A stretch of 64,000 nt of DNA from Catonia carolina (taxonomy: Eukaryota; Arthropoda; Insecta; Hemiptera; Achilidae), in contig JAQMRL010000003.1 of NCBI GenBank assembly GCA_035578175.1, positions 82,099,969-82,163,968 of the forward strand. The letters are read 5' to 3'. The notes below the pieces were generated by a model. It saw only the letters and a list, made by a program, of their open reading frames with translations. It made no database searches and was not told where the DNA came from. Shown in pieces: positions 57,368 to 64,000 of this stretch. A program made the position numbers and the translations under genes. How positions within the stretch are numbered: position 1 is the first letter of the stretch; each line of letters begins with the position of its first letter.

Positions 57368-57655
57368 AGTTCTGTATCTTATCATTATAGTCAGGTATTT
57401 ATATGGCTGAACTATTTAAGAACATAAGAGGTAGAGTTGAAAAAGACATTAGTCAGAGTTACCTCCTCTGAGAGTAAGGAATTTCACTATACAACCAGAT
57501 CCTGTGATAAAGGATGGAAAGTGGGAGCGTCTCGGAGGGCCTGGCATGCTGATAAGCATACTCTTTCAAATCAGTGAGGAAGGCAATTGTAAACCACCTC
57601 ATTCTTCGTTTTTACTTAGTAAAACCTCTAGAGGTTCAAACCAGCCTTTCGGATG
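57368..57655 (+). repeat. Dispersed repeat R-b, copy 2
   Basis: Partner of 45590-45885. Contains the same B-box-like GAGGTTCAAACCAGCC near the end. Confidence 0.75.
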
Positions 57656-57659
57656 TCCA

Positions 57660-58410
57660 CCTAAACAACAATAACATTATGTTTAGTACGTCGTTAGTTC
57701 CAGTTTAAATTTCTCATGTGCTTTGCGGAAATACTAATGTTGCTGTGACATGAGCGAACACAGTGCAGTAACATATTTGATAAGAAAAATAAAACAGAGA
57801 GAAAAACAGTGAGGGATCTCTATGTCCAGCAAAGGAACGCAAAAGAAGAATTGATAATATTAGTAAATATTCCCTGTTTTTTTAGGATGCATTTATCCAG
57901 ATCATTTTCTGGACAATTTTATAAGCAATAGAGATATTATAATATAAATTAAAAATTGTAATGTATTTACTTAAAAAGAAAACTAATTTGTTTTTCACAT
58001 ATATTTATCATTGTACCCATATCATTTTTTCTTTATTTTTAAAAACGTCTGTTACATTTAAAATTTGAAATTACATGTGAACTGTGATTTCAATTATCTT
58101 ATATAAATTTAATTAAACCAAAATTGTTTACACCTACATAAAGCGTTCTATTTTAGGACAAATTGGAAATGTAATTAGTGAAGTTATTCAATAGTACAGC
58201 GTATTTTGTGAAGTTTGTGTATGTTCGTATCTGGTGAATTTATATTCGAATTGAATGTATAGCACTGAAACAACAAACTGTGAGTACACTCTGTTTATTA
58301 GTAACCAATACTAATTACAACTTAAGTAATAATATTAATCTGGTTTAAGAGCGTTGGTTCGTTTAGTTGAGACGTAATCAGTTATTAACCAACCCAAAGT
58401 TCCGAGTTTG
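57660..58410. other. AT-rich DNA, nothing recognised
   Basis: No coding sense or repeat boundary seen. Confidence 0.5.
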
Positions 58411-58415
58411 ATATC

Positions 58416-58937
58416 TTGTTAAAATTTCAAGCAAAATTATTTTATCCCATTGATAAAAAGTTCTTCCTTATCAAACTTATTCACTATAGTCAAGTTTACA
58501 GTAATGCGAGCTTTTCTGCAAATGTGGGGATGTCACATGATACTATGACTGTAATCATAATATCATGGGGATGTCAGATTTGTCCCTTAACCCTATTTAC
58601 GCATAACATTTTAGTCAAGGCCGTTTACCTAACTTGTTCAATCATCACTAATTATCATTCATGGTATTCAGTTATGTCATCAACCCATCTAAATTCTAGA
58701 TCAACCCCTTTTTCAGTACCATGTATAGGTAACGCATTAACTCGTAAGTTGACGATCGACAGCGAGAGTAAGACTGGATTATTCGGGGGTTGGAAGTGCT
58801 ACTATATGTGCTTTTCTAAATACATCATAGCGACAGCTCTAACCATGACATCTTATGCTTTCGGGTTGGCCGATGTAAGTAGGATAGGTAGTAAGTATAC
58901 TGTCCTCCGCATGATAGGCACAATCGTCAACTTATAG
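58416..58937. other. 173-codon frame, or antisense fossil coding sequence
   Basis: On the plus strand 58416-58937 is open for 173 codons, unusually long for this window, but the first 30 residues look like translated AT-rich DNA and no domain is recognised. On the minus strand, from about 58930 down to 58510, one frame gives strongly protein-like segments (MRRTVYLLPILLTSANPKA; HFQPPNNPVLLSLSIVNLR; GVDLEFRWVDDITEYHE; CDIPTFAEKLALL) separated by about seven stops but no frameshift. GC content is higher than in the flanks. Either strand may be the real one; if it is the minus strand, this is a decayed gene or an integrated foreign sequence of unknown source. Confidence 0.35.
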
Positions 58938-58949
58938 CGCGTTACCTTT

Positions 58950-60350
58950 AGGGATCAGTAATTCTGCTAACAAATTATAACAGCTGATTTTTAAATGTTT
59001 TGTTAATGAATTTTGTATATGGTTGTTTTATGTTATGAAAATTGATTGGGTAAGAACTGAACCTTGTTAGAAATGAAAATAAATTATATTTATATGTGAG
59101 TATATTTAGTTGGTTATAGTATTTATTTGTTTGTTTTCGTACAACCATAAATCGAACCTTCAGTATTTCTCGTTGGTATACACTGTTCATCCATTCGTTC
59201 CAAGTGACCTAGCCATCGTATTCTTTGAGAATTGATGAATTTTCCGACAACCTCCATATCTTATATCGCGTCTATTTCTCGATTATTTCTAATTTCTATG
59301 TATAGTTTTCCTTAACGTATTCATACAGAAAATTCACAAATTTTTCTTTAAAAATTTGTAGTGTTTCTTGTTTCTGTTTTTTGAGTGTCCATTTTTTAAA
59401 ACGAAAGGTAACAAATGAACCAGTAAGTGTCTTATAAAAGAGACATATTTGGAAAGTAAGGCCAGTTGGTATAAATTAAAAAAAAATCTTTAAGAAAATT
59501 TGGTAATTATAGTTTTAACTTTCTACAAACCACCTCATTTTTCTACAATAGACGCACTGTTCATTTATAGGGACTTTTCGTAACGCTGCACTAGTTTCTT
59601 TAAACACTCTGCATAAAAATTTGCCACCTTGGATTTGAACCAATTGCCATCTAAAAAAATTGTAAAATAAGTGAAATAGGCTAAAGAAAACTAAAACCAC
59701 CAATAAAAAAATTCTAACAAATATTTCTTTCTGACCAAACAGTCCTGACTTCACGAATATGTTTCGTATATTTTATTTTCGTACTGCTACCTTTCAGCTT
59801 GCTTCTTATATGTCTAGAGTTGAAATAACATGTCTTTTTCCGTTCTGTAAACCCATTTCCATACTCAGTATGCTTATAGTATTGTCACACCTAAGCTTAG
59901 GTTCATTCAAGATTCGGGTACAATAAATAATAGACAGACTTCCTTAAACTTACAACAATTTATTTTTATTGACACAATTAATAATTACGATTAATTATAA
60001 AACTTAAACTTTTAACTAACACAAATCAGATTACTTCAATTAAATGATTACAAAAAATGTAAAACTTAAATTAACTTTACTCACCATAGTAATAATTTAC
60101 AGTTAACACTTTTATTTCTTTTCTACCACTAAATTGAAAATTTTGATGTGAAAACCACGCAGACCTTTTCTGAACGTACAATGTATCAACAAAAAACATC
60201 ACTTGATATGGCAACCAAGAAAAGGAGCTGATTCTTTCATACCCTAGAATTCTAGAAAGGAGAAAGTATAAAAGCTTTCTTCTGAATTTTGGAAGCAATA
60301 ATAAACAGATAGATTGTACCAAATGAAAAACATAAACACATACATAAATT
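58950..60350. other. AT-rich DNA, no supported gene
   Basis: Open frames at 58975, 59515 and 60077 (minus) lack motifs; the last overlaps a SINE. Confidence 0.5.
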
Positions 60351-60357
60351 TGAATAG

Positions 60358-60548
60358 CCCGCCGCATTGGCGTAGTTGGTAACGTGCTCGCCTCTCATTA
60401 TGCGGTCCTGCGTTCGAATCCCACTCAGGCACGGCATATTTTCATACGTTACAAAAATAAATCATTTCATCTCATTACGCACAGTTACACCCCAACGTCG
60501 TCGCTAATGACCTCGCAGTTGATGCAACGTTAAATAACAAAAAAAAAA
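60358..60548 (+). repeat. tRNA-derived SINE, family S1, copy 3
   Basis: The complete plus-strand copy has CCGCATTGGCGTAGTTGG (A box), GTGCTCGCCTCTCATTATGC, GCGTTCGAATCCCACTCAGG (B box) and a tail ending CAACGTTAAATAACAAAAAA. Confidence 0.85.
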
Positions 60549-60554
60549 TCCGAA

Positions 60555-62870
60555 AACACTCGAAATTGAATAAAACTTAATATAAAAAAATAAAAGAAAA
60601 TAAGAGCCATATCACCACTATCACCAATTCAATCTTTACAGGCAGTATTGCTAACGTAACGATACACTATTTTTATACAATACCACATTTCACCTAATAT
60701 CTCACGTTAACCATTTCTAGCCTACTGTTGCAACATAAGTAAAATTATTTCTTTTCAAAATAGGCTAATCTAAAAATTTATTATCTGAATCTTTTAATTC
60801 ATTTATTTATTTAAAATAAAAAAATTATTTTAGCATTTTTTACGCATTCAGTAGATTGATACAATGTAACGAAAATCAATCTTTAATGTAGTTTTATAAC
60901 ATCTAAAAATTAGATTTTCAGAGTACAAAACTATTCTCATAAAGTAAAAACATTGTTTAATCTCGGTAAAATAACTTAAATAAGATATATGTATTAACTA
61001 AACATAATTTTTGTGATTGAAACCAAATTGTTGGTTAATAGAATTATTATTAATCTTAAAAAGAAGAATATAAAATTGAAGATTGCTTTAAAACTAGACT
61101 AAAACAAATTGATGAGAAATGTAATTTAAACGGAGATGATGAACATGAAATTGGTTTATTTTTACGCGACGATAGGTGTTGAATGAGACAGTTGTCTTAT
61201 TATTTACTACGGCGTAATAATTTACTAATGATCTTATTGCACCGACTCTAGCTGGATTAAAATGACTCTGGAAAACCTCGTTTCAAGTAGTACTAAACAA
61301 GAAAATTAATTTGAATTTCTTTCAGAGTATGAGTTTAAAATGAATAAGGGGTAAGACTTTAAATTTTCAATTTAAATTTCTCTCGTTAAATCGATAGAAA
61401 CCAAGTATGGAAAATTACTAAGATACGGACGTATAAAAGTGTTTAAGACTGTGTCGTCCCATCAATTCGGAAAGGAGGGAGTTTAATTTGGTACAAAGTA
61501 ATGGTGTGGGAAAATAGGGGATGGAATCACTTACTAGGGTTTAGAAGATGAAGGAACAGATGATGAGCGGTAAGGGATGAAGTAGGGAGTCGAAAAAGAA
61601 TCGAAGTGGATGAGAAAAGAGTGCTTGCGGCAAGCAAACGAGACCAAAAGAGAAAAAAACGATTAAACCGGGGAAGAAGTTGAATTAAAATCACGAATTA
61701 CACCAATTCAACGAAGCGGATGAATCAGCTAAACAATAAAAAATTAAACAAAAGTAACAAGTGTTTTCTCTTCTTATCTCTCCGTATTTTTATATTTTAT
61801 TTTTCTTATTCTTAAATAAAAAATCCAGTCTTAGATATAAAAAATCATTGTTGTGGCTTAATATTAATTTGTATTATAGTAAAAGAAAAAAAACTTGGTT
61901 AAAAATAGCAATTGTAATAATTATTAAAAACTTGAAAAGCTTATCTGAGCTTCATAAAATAAGAACAATGAACAGTGAGGCATACCCCCTAACTTGCTAA
62001 TTTTTAAGCAATAATTTTTATTTTACGATATATATTGTTGGTTATCGATGATTGATATGTTGTTTACGAAACAGAAATATATTTACGTGATCAACAATGT
62101 TTAATGATGAAACACGAAATTGATCAATTTTTTTTATTGCAGCAACATCTATAACCTGTGCTTCTCAAGTATCACAACTAGTCGTTGTGTTGTACACTTT
62201 GTTTACTTTGGATTTACCATGTGGTAGTAATTAACTACCGCTACATTTCCTGACAATTCAAGAGTGCTGGTGTGTGATGCAGATCTCACTGCAACATCAA
62301 AAATATTTTATGAACTCCTTTCAATAAAACGCAGGATTCGTTAAACATTTAAGCTAACACTACAAAATCAATGCGTGTTATCTTTACTATGAGCAGAAGG
62401 ACTTTCCTACTGTGAACCTGGGTGACGAATCCATATCTCAGAAAGAGTTAATTAAATTATAAATTCTAGGGCTTCATGTAGGTCTATACAGATGATTAAA
62501 AAAATAAAGAGACAGGTATTAAAAATTTGCCTTTACAAACTGGATAAGCCAAAGTAGAAAACCAGGATTATTATAAAAAAATAAATCATTAATTTGTAAT
62601 AAACAGTATTTTGAAATCTTTGTGGATATGTGGTATTCAGCTTTTAGATATTACAACTAATAACATTATTATATATTAAAGTGATCTAAAATAAGGTTTT
62701 AGGAATATTTAATTCTCCTTGATTACCAATGCAAGTGAAATGCATGATTTTTCTAATGTTTCGGTAATTTCAAACACGATAAAAAATTCAATGAAAAATA
62801 CATTTTAAAATTAGAGTACAAAACGTTTCGAATTTAACCAAAGCCAGAAGCAACTCTTCTGCTTAATTAA
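60555..62870. other. AT-rich DNA, no supported gene
   Basis: A purine-rich patch at about 61440-61690 has no coding motif. Nothing else recognised. Confidence 0.45.
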
Positions 62871-62874
62871 CTCT

Positions 62875-63340
62875 CAATCAAGATTGAACCACCGTTACAA
62901 AATTTTAATATATAAATCCCTTTTAAAATCAATCTGGACTATGGTGTCCAGCTCTTTGGAGTAGCGGTAGAGAGTAATTTAAAGTCGATCCAAAGCTTTC
63001 AATCAAAATTCTTAAGACTTACTTCTGGGGCTTCTTTTTATGTAAGCAATAAAACCCTCCACTACAAGTTCAAAATTCCGGTAGTAAAGGAGGTAACCGC
63101 GTCCTTGTAAAGTACATTTCACGAAAGACTAGATGACCATTCAAACCATTTAGGCCGTGATTTAGCTACAAGGAACTTCCCAAATGAGTGACGTTTAAAG
63201 AAAAAAACAGTACCGTATAAAAAAGTTAATAACAAAAAAAAATTACACTATTACTTTGGCTTTAGCACTTTTAGACAACAGTGATGATATTAGATGTCTA
63301 TAGTGATTTCATCCTCTGGACCTAAATGAAAGATCAAGAT
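62875..63340 (+). pseudogene. Decayed Jockey-like LINE C-terminus (LINE-C relative)
   Basis: Pieces in order: SLLKSIWT-like then YGVQLFGVAVESNLKSIQSF, QSKFLRLTSGASFYVSNKTL and VVKEVTASL, then LALALLDNSDDIRCL, which matches LALNLLDNSNDVYRL at the end of LINE-C. Several stops and shifts. Confidence 0.7.
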
Positions 63341-63349
63341 AGTTTAAAA

Positions 63350-63830
63350 AAAAATATTTATTTACTAAAAAAAAATTAATTATGTATTTTCTTTGATGTT
63401 CATAACATAAAAAGCAGTCATTAGTTTTATTTTTTCTGTTTTTATAGAGAAGTACTATTGATTACTCGCTGTTTCATTTTATTTGTTATAATACTTACTT
63501 ATAATTACTTGTGGCTGATTGTATACAGAATAAAGGAAACTAAAAGTCTGCAATTTATTCTGGAAAAGTTTACATAAGAAAATGGTTTATTTTATTTATT
63601 ATGAATGAAGCAACCGCCCAATGGAGGATCTTCACCATATATTTTTGTGCTGTCTGCTCATTTTAACTTTTAAAAGATTGGTAGTACTTCGTTATTATTT
63701 TAGATTCCGATTGCTGCAAGATAATTTGTATGAGATTCAAATCTTCTTTGGTATTTCTGTAGAATGTGCTAATTTTGTGGTAAACTAAATAGATGTTTGA
63801 ATCTCTGCGTAGTAAATCACATCTATGTAA
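63350..63830. other. AT-rich DNA, nothing recognised
   Basis: No coding sense or repeat ends seen. Confidence 0.5.
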
Positions 63831-63834
63831 TTTG

Positions 63835-63990
63835 TTATGTACAAAGCTGACGCTGAGATTATTCTGAGTAATTCAAATTGAAATCTCACCAGGATTTCTA
63901 TGATTGAGAGGCTTGCTGATCCAACAATTGAACCCCATACGTCCAAATTGGTTCCAGAATAGTTTTGTATAACAGTAATCTGTTGCTAAA
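63835..63990 (+). repeat. Dispersed repeat R-a, copy 2
   Basis: Partner of 21405-21580; shared blocks ATTATTCTGAGTAAT, GGCTTGCTGA and GTCCAAATTGGTT. Runs close to the window edge. Confidence 0.65.
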
Positions 63991-64000
63991 GGTAACTGTT

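Overview
The window looks like a stretch of insect nuclear genome, most probably hemipteran-like. It is very A+T rich, has spliceosomal introns with GT-AG borders, tRNA-derived SINEs, insect-type non-LTR retrotransposons, insect cut-and-paste transposons, and DRE promoter motifs (TATCGATA). No bacterial, organellar, rRNA, tRNA-gene or CRISPR feature was seen. The species call is inference. Almost everything recognisable is transposon-derived; convincing host coding sequence is scarce.

Layout. 1-4014: a nearly intact LINE (endonuclease plus reverse transcriptase, one frame change), flanked by diverged copies of the same ~190-bp sequence. 4245-8012: a decayed six-exon gene. 10007-10830: a zinc-finger reading frame split by a hAT-type MITE. 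12534-13140: a possible minus-strand first exon with two DREs upstream. 13967-16261: three cut-and-paste relics in a row (Mutator-like with a LINE fragment inside, Harbinger-like MITE, deleted Tc1/mariner). 17200-18250: pogo-like MITE with a tandem duplication, then inverted repeats. 18250-34200: mostly empty AT-rich DNA with SINEs, a hairpin at 26301, a CpG-rich island at 27181-27640, and a SINE nested in a LINE 3' end at 30033-30790.

34200-49000 is a LINE graveyard: an inverted/direct LINE fragment, a Tc1-like relic, two copies of one Jockey-like 3' end, a 2.6-kb LINE with endonuclease and RT, and a 1.6-kb Jockey-like RT copy with a stop inside its catalytic motif. At 49775-49875 a 79-bp insertion carrying a perfect 18-bp hairpin and a T10 tract sits between 11-bp direct repeats. 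55760-64000 holds LINE scraps, SINEs, dispersed repeats and a puzzling 173-codon frame.

The best candidate for a complete, little-described system is the DNA transposon at 51395-55759. It has ~42-bp near-perfect terminal inverted repeats, an AATT that could be a 4-bp target duplication, a two-ended array of subterminal motifs, and an uninterrupted three-exon gene for a 767-residue protein with RNase-H-fold-like acidic motifs. Its 4-bp duplication suggests the Sola superfamily, but that assignment is from general knowledge and needs a search. The other elements show how the region grew: insertions with target duplications, nesting, internal deletion, and one element that appears to carry part of another.
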